From contig NZ_BMWE01000014.1 of NCBI RefSeq assembly GCF_014651075.1, positions 1 through 64,000 on the forward strand: DNA of 64,000 nt. Reading direction: 5' to 3'. Origin of the DNA: Streptomyces djakartensis. Lineage in GTDB: Bacteria; Actinomycetota; Actinomycetes; Streptomycetales; Streptomycetaceae. A program made the translations under genes and the position numbers. The notes under the pieces are model-generated. The model had not been told where the DNA came from. It was given only the letters and a program-made list of their open reading frames with translations, and did not search any database. Positions within the stretch are counted from its first letter, which is position 1. Every line of letters begins with the position of its first letter. Shown here in pieces: positions 56,872-64,000 of the stretch.

Positions 56872-58239
56872 GTGACGTCCGCTGCGCCTCTCCACATTCC
56901 TCGGGCATCAGGATCGCTTCCGTTCATCGGCCACGCTCTGAAAATGCGCGACAACCTCGGCTTCATCGACTCGCTGCGCGACACACGGGAGCCACTCGTC
57001 GAGATCGTCCTGCAACCCGGGACGCGCACCGTCGTGGTCCAGGACCCGGCCCTGATCCACCAGATGCTCAAGGCCTTGGCGCCCTCTCTCGACAAGGGCC
57101 GGCTCTACGACAAGCTGGGCCAGCTGCTGGGCGACAGCGTCGTCACCGCCACCGGCCGGCCGCACGTACGCAAACGCCGCCAGTTGCAACCGGCGTTCGC
57201 CCACACCGAGATCAGCCGGTACGTCGACATCATGCGTGACGAGGTGACGGCCACGGTCACCGGCTGGGAGCTCGGGCGGCCCCTCGACGTGCGTGAGGCG
57301 ATGGTCGGGCTGAGCCTCGACATGCTGGCCAAGACGGTGTTCGCCGGTAGCCTCGACGACGCCGTCTTCCGCCGGCTGCGCAGCGATCTGTCGGTGGTGA
57401 TGAACGGCGTCGGTGTGCGCCTCATGCTGCCCGACTGGGCCGAGCGCCTGCCGTTGCCCTTCAACCGCCGCTTCGACCGGGCACGGGCCGGCGTACGCGC
57501 CACCGTCAACACCGCCGTCGAGGAACTGCAGGCCTCCGGGCACGACACCGGGGACATGCTCTCCATGTTGCTGCGCGCCGTCGACGAGGAGACCGGCGAG
57601 CCGTTGACCGGGGATCAGATCTGCTCCGAGATCCTCACCCTGGCCGTGGCGGGCACCGAGACCACCGCGTCGGTGCTGTCCTGGACCCTGTACGAACTGG
57701 CCCGCCACCCCGGCATCGAGGCCAGGGTCTTGGCCGAGCTGGATGAGGTCCTCGGCGAACGGCCGGTCGCCTTCGACGACGTGACCCGGCTGCCGTACCT
57801 GAACCGGGTGATCACCGAGACTCTGCGGCTGCACCACCCCGGCTGGTTGGTCACCCGCCGCACCACCGAGGAGACCCGGCTCGGCGAGTGGACGCTGCCC
57901 GCCGGCACCGAACTGGCCTACTGCCAGCACGCCCTGCACCGCGACCCCGAGCGCTTCCCCGATCCGCTCACGTTCGACCCGGACCGGTGGAACGACGCCG
58001 CGCAGGAGCCTCCGCCAGGCGCGTTCCTGCCCTTCGGGGACGGCAAGCACAAGTGCATGGGGGACCGCTTCGCCCGCACCGAGATGGTCACGGCGATCGC
58101 GACCATGCTGCGTGCGGTACGGCTGGAACTCGCCGAGGGCCAGGCCATCCGCCAGGTCGCCCGGCTCACCGTACGGCCGCGCGCCCTGCGGATGACCGTC
58201 CGCCCCCGGAACCGCCCCCGAGCCGGGGTCGGCCACTAG
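56872..58239 (+). CDS. Cytochrome P450
   Basis: 455 aa with a GTG start. I-helix LAVAGTETTASVLSWTLYEL (A-G-T-E-T-T, oxygen activation), K-helix ETLRLHHPG (E-x-x-R), PERFPDPLTFDPDRW and the haem loop FLPFGDGKHKCMGDRFA with Cys395. The N-terminal GRPHVRKRRQLQPAFAHTEI is of the type seen in terpenoid-modifying bacterial P450s. No ferredoxin or terpene synthase is adjacent, so the redox partner and substrate are unknown. Its stop codon abuts the left end of an IS element at 58238, which may have trimmed the C-terminus. Confidence 0.9.
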   Translation: MTSAAPLHIPRASGSLPFIGHALKMRDNLGFIDSLRDTREPLVEIVLQPGTRTVVVQDPALIHQMLKALAPSLDKGRLYDKLGQLLGDSVVTATGRPHVRKRRQLQPAFAHTEISRYVDIMRDEVTATVTGWELGRPLDVREAMVGLSLDMLAKTVFAGSLDDAVFRRLRSDLSVVMNGVGVRLMLPDWAERLPLPFNRRFDRARAGVRATVNTAVEELQASGHDTGDMLSMLLRAVDEETGEPLTGDQICSEILTLAVAGTETTASVLSWTLYELARHPGIEARVLAELDEVLGERPVAFDDVTRLPYLNRVITETLRLHHPGWLVTRRTTEETRLGEWTLPAGTELAYCQHALHRDPERFPDPLTFDPDRWNDAAQEPPPGAFLPFGDGKHKCMGDRFARTEMVTAIATMLRAVRLELAEGQAIRQVARLTVRPRALRMTVRPRNRPRAGVGH

Positions 58240-59160
58240 AGCGTGTCTCTTTGATGGGTTGGTCAGTTGATCGGTTGTGTCTGTCCGATTAGTGATCACT
58301 GATGCGATGTGGGACCGGATCGAGCCGTTGATGCCAGCCGATCCGGTCCGGGGCCGGCGCTGGGCCGACCACCGCCGCACGCTCGAGGCCATCGCGTGGA
58401 AGTACCGCACCAACTCGCCCTGGCGGGACCTCCCCGAAGAGCTCGGCTCGTTCCAGACTGCTCACAAGCGGCTGATCAGGTGGGCCGTCGACGGCACGTG
58501 GGAGAAGATCTTCGCCGCCGTCCTCGCTGCAGCCGATGCCGTCGACGACATCGGCTGGACGGTATCGGTCGACTCCACCGTCGTCCGGGCCCACCAGCAC
58601 GCCGCCGGAGCACTCAAAAGGGGGCCGCAGGCCGAAACGAGCCGGCCGATCACGCACTCGGACGCTCCTGCGGCGGGCTGAGCACAAAGATCCACCTGGC
58701 TGCAGACGGTCGTGCACGGCCCCTTGCCCTGGACGTCACAGCAGGCCAGGCCGGTGACGCACCCGCCTTCGAGACGGTCATGGCCCGCATCCGGGTGCCG
58801 CGAACCGGCCCCGGCCGGCCTCGGACCCGCCCCACCATGGTTCTGGCCGATCGCGCCTACTCGTCCCGCGCGATCCGCGGCCACCTGCGTCGCCGGCAGA
58901 TCCGCGCGGTCATCCCGCAGCCGTCGGACCAAGCCGGGCACCGCCTGCGACGGGGCCGCCAAGGCGGCCGTCCGCCCGGCTTCGATGCCGATGCCTACAA
59001 GCAGCGCAACACCGTCGAGCGATGCATCAACCGCCTCAAACAGTGGCGCGGCCTGGCCACGCGATGCGACAAACTCGCCATCGCCTACCAGGCCGCACTC
59101 CACCTCGCCGCCATCCTCATCTGGGCACGGCGCTGACTTAAGTCGCAGTGCCAACTACCT
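58238..59160 (+). mobile_element. IS5-family (IS427-group) insertion sequence
   Basis: Contains a two-frame transposase (see the CDS). The left end is taken as agagcgtgtctctttgatgg at 58238-58257, directly after the P450 stop. A similar sequence in opposite orientation lies at 62021-62040 (cataaagagacaggacct), but no matching right repeat lies at 59137-59200, so the right boundary is not defined. The element ends inside the 3' end of the leftward XRE-domain gene. Confidence 0.6.
58277..59136 (+). CDS. IS5-family transposase made by -1 frameshift
   Basis: The first frame (58277-58681) reads SVRLVITDAMWDRIEPLMPA, YRTNSPWRDLPEELG and TVSVDSTVVRAHQHAAG. The second frame, one base back, reads ALGRSCGGLSTKIHLAADGR, MVLADRAYSSRAIRG, DAYKQRNTVERCINRLKQWR and CDKLAIAYQAALHLAAIL to the stop at 59136. 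The catalytic triad is D (SVDST), D (LADRA) and E (VERCI). The slippery run aaaaggggg (58616-58624) lies in the overlap: decoding aaa-agg-ggg can slip to caa-aag-ggg. All motifs are intact, so it should be active if the ends are. Confidence 0.85.
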
Positions 59161-60299
59161 CCATTCAAGCGCCGTGGGCGGTGCCTGGCCACCGGAGGCG
59201 CGGGCCCGCCCGACACCTCGCCGATCCGGCGACCGGCTGACGGCGCCGCCTCACGGACCGGCCGTCGGCGCCCCGCCCGCTGACGCCCGCGCGTGGCCGG
59301 GTCCGGCGCGGCCCAGGGAGGGGTCAGTTCGATCAGGAAGTCCTGGTCGGCGGCGCCGGAGCAGCGGCCCTGGACGACCTCCGCTCCGCTCACGGTGTCC
59401 TGGTCGCGCAGGCTCAGACACCAGTCGGTGCCGACCGGACGGAGGCGGAAGTGGCCTGCCGAGGGCGGGCCGAAGGGCTCGACACGGAACTGCTGGGCCT
59501 GGTCGGTGTCGGAGCAGTCGTCGCGGGGCTCGAGCAGGTTCCTGCCCGGCCCCGTCCGCAGCACGGTCAGACAGCCGACGCCGTGCTTCGGGTGGTGCCA
59601 CTGGATCTGTACGACGTCCTCGGCCACCGGCTCGAGGAAGACCTGGGGCACCACGGCCTGGGCGCAGGGGCGTTGAGCGGCGACGGCGGTCTCGTAGCGG
59701 CCGGTGCGGTCCCTGCCTTCGGTCACGCACAGCTCAGGTGTACGCGCGGGGTGGATACGGGCCCAACTGCCCACGGCCAGCATGCGCAGCCCGGTGACCG
59801 GTACGGCGGGCAGACCGGCTGACGGGGAACCGTCGTGAACCAGACCGCGGGCCCCGAGGGCGCCGACGGCGCTGACGCCCGCGACGCCGAGCAGGACGAC
59901 CGCCCGGCGCCACCACCGCGCGTAGTGTCCCGGCACCGACTCACCGCCTACGCGGGCTCCCCCCTTGCCGCCGCCCGGGTCCCCGGTGGGTGGCGCGGGC
60001 GCACCGGCGGCGATGCGGCCGTGTGCCTGGAGCCACTGTTGGGTCTCCTCCTCGCCGAGGCCGCAGGCGCGGGTGAAGGATTCGACGAACCGCTCGCGGG
60101 GCAGGGTCGCGCGGCCCAGCGTGGCCGCCACGGTGCTGGCCGGGAGGGTGTCGGCGTGCGAGGCGGCTTTGCTCTCGAGCTGCCGGTAGGTGAGTCCGGA
60201 CCAGATCCGCAGCGCGCGCAGCGCTGCGACGAACTCGGCGGGAGTACTGGTCAGTTCGGGCTGCGGCGGCTCGGGTAAGGCCCTGTCCGTCTTGGTCAT
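59085..60299 (-). CDS. XRE-domain membrane protein with ricin-like C-terminus; 3' end altered by IS
   Basis: 404 aa. The N-terminal helix-turn-helix is AALRALRIWSGLTYRQLESK. Next comes a Gly-rich linker, a membrane segment (AVVLLGVAGVSAVGALGARG) and an exported domain with Cys pairs and Gln/Trp-rich stretches (CLSLRDQDTVSGAEVVQGRC), which look like ricin-type beta-trefoil repeats. The expected end is near DFLIELTPPW; beyond that the frame runs on in low-complexity Arg/Pro sequence and enters the IS. The extra C-terminal tail is thus probably not original. Confidence 0.72.
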   Translation of the reverse strand: MTKTDRALPEPPQPELTSTPAEFVAALRALRIWSGLTYRQLESKAASHADTLPASTVAATLGRATLPRERFVESFTRACGLGEEETQQWLQAHGRIAAGAPAPPTGDPGGGKGGARVGGESVPGHYARWWRRAVVLLGVAGVSAVGALGARGLVHDGSPSAGLPAVPVTGLRMLAVGSWARIHPARTPELCVTEGRDRTGRYETAVAAQRPCAQAVVPQVFLEPVAEDVVQIQWHHPKHGVGCLTVLRTGPGRNLLEPRDDCSDTDQAQQFRVEPFGPPSAGHFRLRPVGTDWCLSLRDQDTVSGAEVVQGRCSGAADQDFLIELTPPWAAPDPATRGRQRAGRRRPVREAAPSAGRRIGEVSGGPAPPVARHRPRRLNGGSWHCDLSQRRAQMRMAARWSAAW

Positions 60300-60510
60300 G
60301 ATGCAAGCATGGCTCAGCCGACGGAAGCCGGACGACTGCTAAATCAGTCTTGTCCACCCACGTGCGCGACGCGAACCGGAACGGCTTTCCGCACCGGCAG
60401 GACCCCGTCACCGGCGGCAGGGACGCCGCGGCCCCGGTCCCGGGCCGAGGATCGTCGGCGGACCGGCGGATCGCCCTCCCGGCGCGGATACGCCGGGAGG
60501 GATGGGGGCC

Positions 60511-60978
60511 TCACTTGGCCGAGACCCTGGACTTCACGGTGTAGCTGCCGGGGGCCGGGGTGGTCACCGAGTAGGTGGAAACGTTCTCGCAGGTGTAGAG
60601 GTCCTCGCCCGGCTCGTTGATGGCCTTGCGGGTGTACGCCGGGAAGGACAGCGGATCTCCGTCGGCCTCGGCCCGGGGGTACGACACCTTCACGCCGGGG
60701 ATGTCGGCACAGGTCCGGATACCGTCGTACTTCTCGATGAACGCGTTGGCGCGGTTGCGGAAGGTGTGGTCCTGCGGGACGCGCCAGGCGCCGATCGTCC
60801 GCACCCGCCCGGTCTCCAGGTCCTTGACGGTGCCCGTGTAGGAGACCCCGGCGGCGCCGGTGGTCTTCCTCGTGGTGAGGGTGTACTTGCGGCCGACCGC
60901 GTACGTGAGGTCGTCGATGCCGCAGGTGACCCCCGCTTCCCCATCGGCGCCCCGTGGCGGCGGGAGGCGCTGAGCCAC
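60511..60978 (-). CDS. Exported-type protein, N-terminus probably missing
   Basis: 155 aa. After a basic start (MAQRLPPPRG) the sequence reads VTCGIDDLTYAVGRKYTLTT, GVSYTGTVKDLETGRVRTIG, GIRTCADIPGVKVSYPRAEA and LYTCENVSTYSVTTPAPGSY; three or four cysteines and beta-rich content suggest an exported domain. No signal peptide is in this frame. A run of nine C (61015-61023 on the plus strand) upstream suggests that a frameshift has separated an original N-terminus. Family unknown. Confidence 0.5.
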   Translation of the reverse strand: MAQRLPPPRGADGEAGVTCGIDDLTYAVGRKYTLTTRKTTGAAGVSYTGTVKDLETGRVRTIGAWRVPQDHTFRNRANAFIEKYDGIRTCADIPGVKVSYPRAEADGDPLSFPAYTRKAINEPGEDLYTCENVSTYSVTTPAPGSYTVKSRVSAK

Positions 60979-61167
60979 CCGCTGCCCCGCTGTGCGGTTG
61001 CTGGCGCCGTCCTTCCCCCCCCCGGCCGGTCCCGGTGCGTTGCTCCGTGGCGTCGGGGCGCTTGGCCGGCTGCGTTCACGGCGACGTCACGCATCGCCCG
61101 GGTCGTCCAAGGACGGCGCCAGCGGCTCACAAGACCCCAGTTCGCCGACCCGGGGCCCGCCCGCAGC

Positions 61168-61620
61168 TCAGCTCCTGGTCAGCCGGGCGCAGGAATAGAC
61201 GGCCTCGCTCAGCCAATGCCAGTTGCAGACGTCGAACCACACGTTCCGGTAGCCCGTTCCGGAGAAACTCGACCCGGTGCCGTACTCCTCCGGTAAGACC
61301 TTGACGAGCGACCGGACCTGACCCGTCCCCGACCGGCTGTCGTAATGCATGCGCAGAACCGCCCCGTACTCGTCGTTCGGGCGGATGTCGACGGCATAAG
61401 GAGAGGTGACCTCGATGCCGTAGTAACCGTCACCCGTCGACCAGTAGGTGTAGCTCACGTTGCCGTAAGCGGCTCCGTTGGTCGTGTAGGCGGAGAAAAG
61501 GCTCGCAGCGGTTGCTGCGGTCTCGGCCTGCGCGGCGCTGCTGGTGGTGGGAATGGCCGCGAGGGTGGCGGTGAGCCCCGCCGCGAGCATTATTTTGGTG
61601 AGTCGTGCGGAAAAGGACAT
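61168..61620 (-). CDS. Small secreted protein, 150 aa
   Basis: MSFSARLTKIMLAAGLTATL begins a signal peptide cleaved near SSAAQAET. The mature part is aromatic/Gly-rich (AYTTNGAAYGNVSYTYWSTG, SFSGTGYRNVWFDVCNWHWL) with a Cys pair (DVC, YSC). The ATG at 61620 has gaggtgtc directly upstream. I do not recognise the family; small secreted proteins of this kind are common in Streptomyces. Confidence 0.65.
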   Translation of the reverse strand: MSFSARLTKIMLAAGLTATLAAIPTTSSAAQAETAATAASLFSAYTTNGAAYGNVSYTYWSTGDGYYGIEVTSPYAVDIRPNDEYGAVLRMHYDSRSGTGQVRSLVKVLPEEYGTGSSFSGTGYRNVWFDVCNWHWLSEAVYSCARLTRS

Positions 61621-62160
61621 GACACCTCGGATTCGCTTGGAGATGGGCATTCGGCCGCGATCGGACAGCGGCGGACCGGTCCGCGCCGACGGCTCCATGA
61701 AGGGTGGGGCCGACGCATGCGTGGGTCGGCCGACGTACCGGGTCGGAACGGGAGAAAGAATTGACCGCCGCTCGCCGCAGTGGCAAGAGAGAACACCGTT
61801 CGAGCATGTTCGGGACGGTGTTCACGGCGTTCCGGACTCACTCGAACAGGGCCGCAGGACGACGGCGACGATTTCTGCGCCCGGACGGCGACCCCTTCGC
61901 TGCTGTCCGGGGCGTCGCCGAGTTGAGCAGGACAGCCGTCCGCGCACCGGCGATCCGTACCGCACCGTCTCGTTCAGCAGGGGTCGGGGCCCGTTCCCGG
62001 GAACCGGTCAGCGCCACCGGCCCATAAAGAGACAGGACCTAGCCCACGTGAGGCGAGCCGCCTGCGCTCCGGCTCGTCCTGGGCCAGCGCGAAGACGACC
62101 GTCTCGTCGCCTCTACAGCGTCACGCCGAGCCAGGACCGCGGTGCTCCTCCGCCCCGCAC
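61621..62160. other. Intergenic, with a lone IS-end-like sequence
   Basis: About 540 bases without a gene. At 62021-62040, cccataaagagacaggacct resembles the reverse complement of the left end of the IS at 58238 (cccatcaaagagacacgctct): about 16 matches with a one-base gap. It may mark the end of a deleted element copy. The last 100 bases may hold degraded parts of the cupin protein described next. Confidence 0.45.
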
Positions 62161-62337
62161 ATGCCCGGCGTCGTGGAGCACGTGGTGATCAGCAGGGGCC
62201 GGGCACTGGTGGGCCTCACCGAAGACCCGATCGAACTTCACCCCGGCGACTACATCTGCTACCCGGCCGACGTCCCAGACGTCTTCCAGGCACTGGAGCC
62301 CGGCACCCACGCGGTTCTCGTTTCCGAGCACCACTGA
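62161..62337 (+). pseudogene. Cupin-domain C-terminal fragment
   Basis: MPGVVEHVVISRGRALVGLT, DPIELHPGDYICYPADVPDV and FQALEPGTHAVLVSEHH make up the second half of a cupin barrel as found in XRE-cupin regulators (HxPGVxEHVV start, G(D)Y..Y.aDvPH end). In family members a helix-turn-helix and the first cupin strands come before; here only about 59 codons remain. Upstream sequence in other frames is too degraded to place. Confidence 0.65.
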
Positions 62338-62348
62338 GCAAAAGGGAA

Positions 62349-62400
62349 GAGACCATCTCTGCGGGCCCGGGCTGGCGTCCGGGCCCGCAGAGGTGGTCTC
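62349..62400. terminator. 22-bp bidirectional terminator hairpin
   Basis: gagaccatctctgcgggccc (left, from 62349) pairs with its complement ending at 62400, with one G-T pair and an 8-base loop. It lies between the convergent cupin fragment and hsp20 gene, and probably ends both. Confidence 0.88.
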
Positions 62401-62409
62401 GCTCTGACG

Positions 62410-62832
62410 TCAGCCGTCCAGCTCCCTGCGGTCGCTGCCGCCACTGATGGCGATCTTGCGGGGCTTGGTCTGTTCCGCGACGGGGATCCGCAGCTTCAGC
62501 ACGCCGGCCTCGTAGGAGGCTTCGATCTTCTCGGTGTCGAGGGTCTCGCCGAGGAACAACTGCCGGCTGAACGTCCCCGCGGGCCGCTCGGTGATCACGG
62601 TTTCACTCTTCTCGCCGTACGCCGGCTTGCGTTCGGCCTTCACGGTCAGGACGTTGCGCTCGACATCGAGGTCGATGGACTCCGGGTTCACGCCCGGCAG
62701 GTCCAGCTCGACGAAGAACGCCTCCCCCGCACGCCAGGCGTCCATCGGCATGCCGGCCGGGTGCGCGGCCGTACCCCGGACCCGCTCGACGAGCCGATCG
62801 AGCTCGCGGAAGGGATCCGTACGCATCAGCAT
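62410..62832 (-). CDS. Hsp20/alpha-crystallin small heat-shock protein (copy 1)
   Basis: 140 aa. MLMRTDPFRELDRLVERVRG begins the N-terminal arm. The alpha-crystallin domain reads DAWRAGEAFFVELDLPGVNP, IDLDVERNVLTVKAERKP, RQLFLGETLDTEKIEASYEA and GVLKLRIPVAEQTKPRKIAI, with the A-x-x-x-n-GVL motif (YEAGVLKLRIP). It prevents aggregation of unfolded proteins. aggaggg lies before the ATG. It is divergent from a second hsp20 at 63166, with matched promoters on both sides. Confidence 0.92.
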   Translation of the reverse strand: MLMRTDPFRELDRLVERVRGTAAHPAGMPMDAWRAGEAFFVELDLPGVNPESIDLDVERNVLTVKAERKPAYGEKSETVITERPAGTFSRQLFLGETLDTEKIEASYEAGVLKLRIPVAEQTKPRKIAISGGSDRRELDG

Positions 62833-62879
62833 CTGTCATCCCTCCTTGACGTCGCTTCTGCGGTCTTCGCTCTGCTCCT

Positions 62880-62908
62880 GATATATCACTGCACTAGAAA
62901 GTTGACAA
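62880..62908 (-). promoter_or_regulatory. Promoter of hsp20 copy 1
   Basis: On the reverse strand, ttgtca (62908-62903) and tatatc (62885-62880) are spaced by 17 bases, a good sigma-70-type (HrdB-like) promoter. The segment ttgtcaactttctagtgcag overlaps it; a close match (ttgtcaacttcatgcag) occurs in front of the divergent gene at 63054. Confidence 0.7.
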
Positions 62909-63077
62909 GTAGCGGCTCAACATTCTGGTTCGACCTTAGTGGCGACCCGCCCCGGACAGACTCCACAGGGACAGCGCCAGCTTCCGATCTCCAACTTCTC
63001 GCCGGCTATCTGCCTGCCCACGGACTCACCACGGCAAGAGATTGAGCCTCGCGTTGTCAACTTCATGCAGCGCTTAC

Positions 63078-63106
63078 TTGTCAGAGATTCTCCTGTCGGA
63101 TATATG
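63078..63106 (+). promoter_or_regulatory. Promoter of hsp20 copy 2
   Basis: ttgtca (63078-63083), 17 bases, tatatg (63101-63106), the same -35 and nearly the same -10 as the divergent promoter. A ttgtcaac box at 63054-63061 lies just upstream. The region 62833-63165 between the two hsp20 genes thus has paired, mirror-placed signals suited to control by one repressor. Confidence 0.7.
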
Positions 63107-63165
63107 GATAGGCGGTACTCGATCGTCGGGCCGCAGCCCTGCGGCCTGCGTCCAGGGAGGAGAAG

Positions 63166-63594
63166 TTGGACATACTCGCGCGTACCGATCTGCTGGGGGA
63201 TCTGGACCGGCTCACGCATCAGCTCGCGCACGTCGGCGCCTCAGAAGGCACCGTCATACCGGCGGACGCCTGGCGCGACGACGAAGCGCTTTACCTGCAG
63301 TTCGACCTGCCCGGCATGGATCGTTCCACCATCGAACTGACCACGGAGCATCACACGCTGACCCTGACCGCGGAACGGCCCTCACCGATCCCGGCCGACG
63401 CCCGTCCCGTACTGACCGAGCGGCCCACCGGCCGGTTCACCCGCCGCCTGACCCTGTCCGACGCCCTGGACACAGCCGCCGCCGAGGCGGCCTACGACAA
63501 CGGCGTCCTCACCCTGCGCATCCCGCTGGCCGCACACGCCAAGCCCCGAAAGATCGCCATCTCCGGCGGAACACCCAAGCAGCTGACCACCTGA
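63166..63594 (+). CDS. Hsp20-family small heat-shock protein (copy 2)
   Basis: 142 aa with a TTG start, agggagg 5-6 bases upstream. MDILARTDLLGDLDRLTHQL, then the alpha-crystallin domain (DAWRDDEALYLQFDLPGMDR, IELTTEHHTLTLTAERP, RRLTLSDALDTAAAEAAYDN, GVLTLRIPLAAHAKPRKIAI). It shares the end (KPRKIAISGG) with copy 1 but differs elsewhere, so it is an old duplicate. It is followed by a small membrane protein gene 50 bases on. Confidence 0.9.
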   Translation: MDILARTDLLGDLDRLTHQLAHVGASEGTVIPADAWRDDEALYLQFDLPGMDRSTIELTTEHHTLTLTAERPSPIPADARPVLTERPTGRFTRRLTLSDALDTAAAEAAYDNGVLTLRIPLAAHAKPRKIAISGGTPKQLTT

Positions 63595-63644
63595 ACCGAG
63601 ATCCGCCCGCCCATCCGTCTCATCGCAGCGAAGGAGGTGAAGCC

Positions 63645-63821
63645 GTGGGCGCCCTGCTGTGGCTGCTCATCCCCCTCGTCGTCGGCGTCGCCGCCGGTAT
63701 CTGGGCCTGGGGCACCGAACGCCGCGACCCCGGTCCGCCCAACCACGACACCTGGGAAGACCTCGACCGCTACCAGCGGCTGCGGACCGTCCTCAGCGCT
63801 GAGCACCGCAAAACTGCGTGA
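63645..63821 (+). CDS. Small membrane protein, 58 aa
   Basis: GTG start with a perfect aaggaggtga 5 bases upstream, stronger than the site of hsp20 copy 2. The translation LLWLLIPLVVGVAAGIWAWG is one membrane helix; then a charged tail (ERRDPGPPNHDTWEDLDRYQ, RLRTVLSAEHRKTA). Likely in the same transcript as hsp20 copy 2. No family recognised; it might be a stress-induced membrane peptide. Confidence 0.7.
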   Translation: MGALLWLLIPLVVGVAAGIWAWGTERRDPGPPNHDTWEDLDRYQRLRTVLSAEHRKTA

Positions 63822-63836
63822 GCCAGGCCGTGCCTG

Positions 63837-64000
63837 TCAGGTGCTCGAGCGGGTGACCAGACGTGTGGGCAGGATCAGCGGGGTGGGATCGTGCCCGTTG
63901 ACGGCCGTTACGAGCATGCGCGCCATCTCCCGGCCGAGAGCTGTTATGGGCTGGTGGACGGTGGTGAGGGGCGGATCGGCGACCCGGGCGACGGTCAGGT
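63837..64000 (-). CDS. LacI-family regulator, C-terminal end (runs off the window)
   Basis: The reverse strand reads VARVADPPLTTVHQPITALG, REMARMLVTAVNGHDPTPLI and LPTRLVTRSST to the stop at 63837. The DPPLTTV(H/R)QP...G..MA..L LxxLPTRLVxRxST pattern is the end of a LacI/GalR ligand-binding domain. The rest is beyond the right edge. Confidence 0.85.
   Translation of the reverse strand, partial: LTVARVADPPLTTVHQPITALGREMARMLVTAVNGHDPTPLILPTRLVTRSST

Noticed and set aside
1..64000. tRNA or rRNA genes and riboswitches
   Set aside because: No cloverleaf-like GGTTCGAATCC-type T-arm or other RNA signature was noticed; not an exhaustive search without software.

Overview
The window looks like a stretch of a Streptomyces (or close relative) chromosome arm or large linear replicon. 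Base composition is very GC-rich, GTG and TTG starts are common, genes are tightly packed with ATGA/GTGA overlaps, and most recognisable families are typical of that genus (DUF2252, replication-relaxation proteins, DUF6192/RacP-like pair, MT0933-like antitoxin, holin-X/DUF3618/DUF4235 trio, secreted chorismate mutase, GlsB, Hsp20). No rRNA, tRNA, core housekeeping operon or CRISPR array was seen. Much of the window is accessory, and an unusual number of genes are broken.

Layout. 1-9,540 is an accessory island read mostly leftward. It holds the edge of a DUF2252 gene, two tandem small CxxCGQPAY proteins, a broken gene resembling the C-terminal part of AlbA-type proteins, and a two-gene Hachiman-like defence system (PD-(D/E)XK nuclease HamA-like plus a Ski2-like helicase with a C-terminal HIRAN domain). 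Fragments of replication-relaxation (plasmid/ICE-type) genes lie on both sides of the system. 9,225-12,050 carries a decayed zinc-finger/DUF6192/RacP-like module and an intact IS5-family transposase. 12,100-14,420 has orphan genes, a cas1e fragment and a broken lipocalin-like gene.

14,415-31,840 holds metabolic and regulatory modules: SnoaL-like/FAD-monooxygenase with a divergent TetR and a perfect 12-bp operator; an ABC exporter/two-component operon; LysR with a monooxygenase/hydrolase/FMN-reductase operon; a PAS-SpoIIE phosphatase; a pentapeptide protein; and XRE/SDR/tautomerase. 32,500-47,900 holds membrane and stress genes (mscL, holin-X/DUF3618/DUF4235, glsB), a nucleotidyltransferase, a secreted chorismate mutase, a CAP-domain protein, an OmpR-type two-component system, an aldo/keto reductase, a lipoprotein, Imm49 and a small antitoxin-like protein.

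48,680-64,000 holds a Ser/Thr kinase, and then a decay zone in which two divergently arranged gene pairs (HxlR/Ohr and LysR/VOC) have each lost both 5' ends and the shared promoter, with a frameshifted MazF-like toxin between them. After this come a coupled protease-inhibitor/phosphodiester-glycosidase pair, a P450, an IS5-family element with a -1 frameshift site, secreted proteins, two divergent Hsp20 genes with matching promoters, and the end of a LacI-type gene.

Functions are assigned from motifs I could read in the translations and from general knowledge of the families. No search was run. Frameshift calls rest on conserved protein sequence continuing in another frame; sequencing error cannot be excluded for those in homopolymers.
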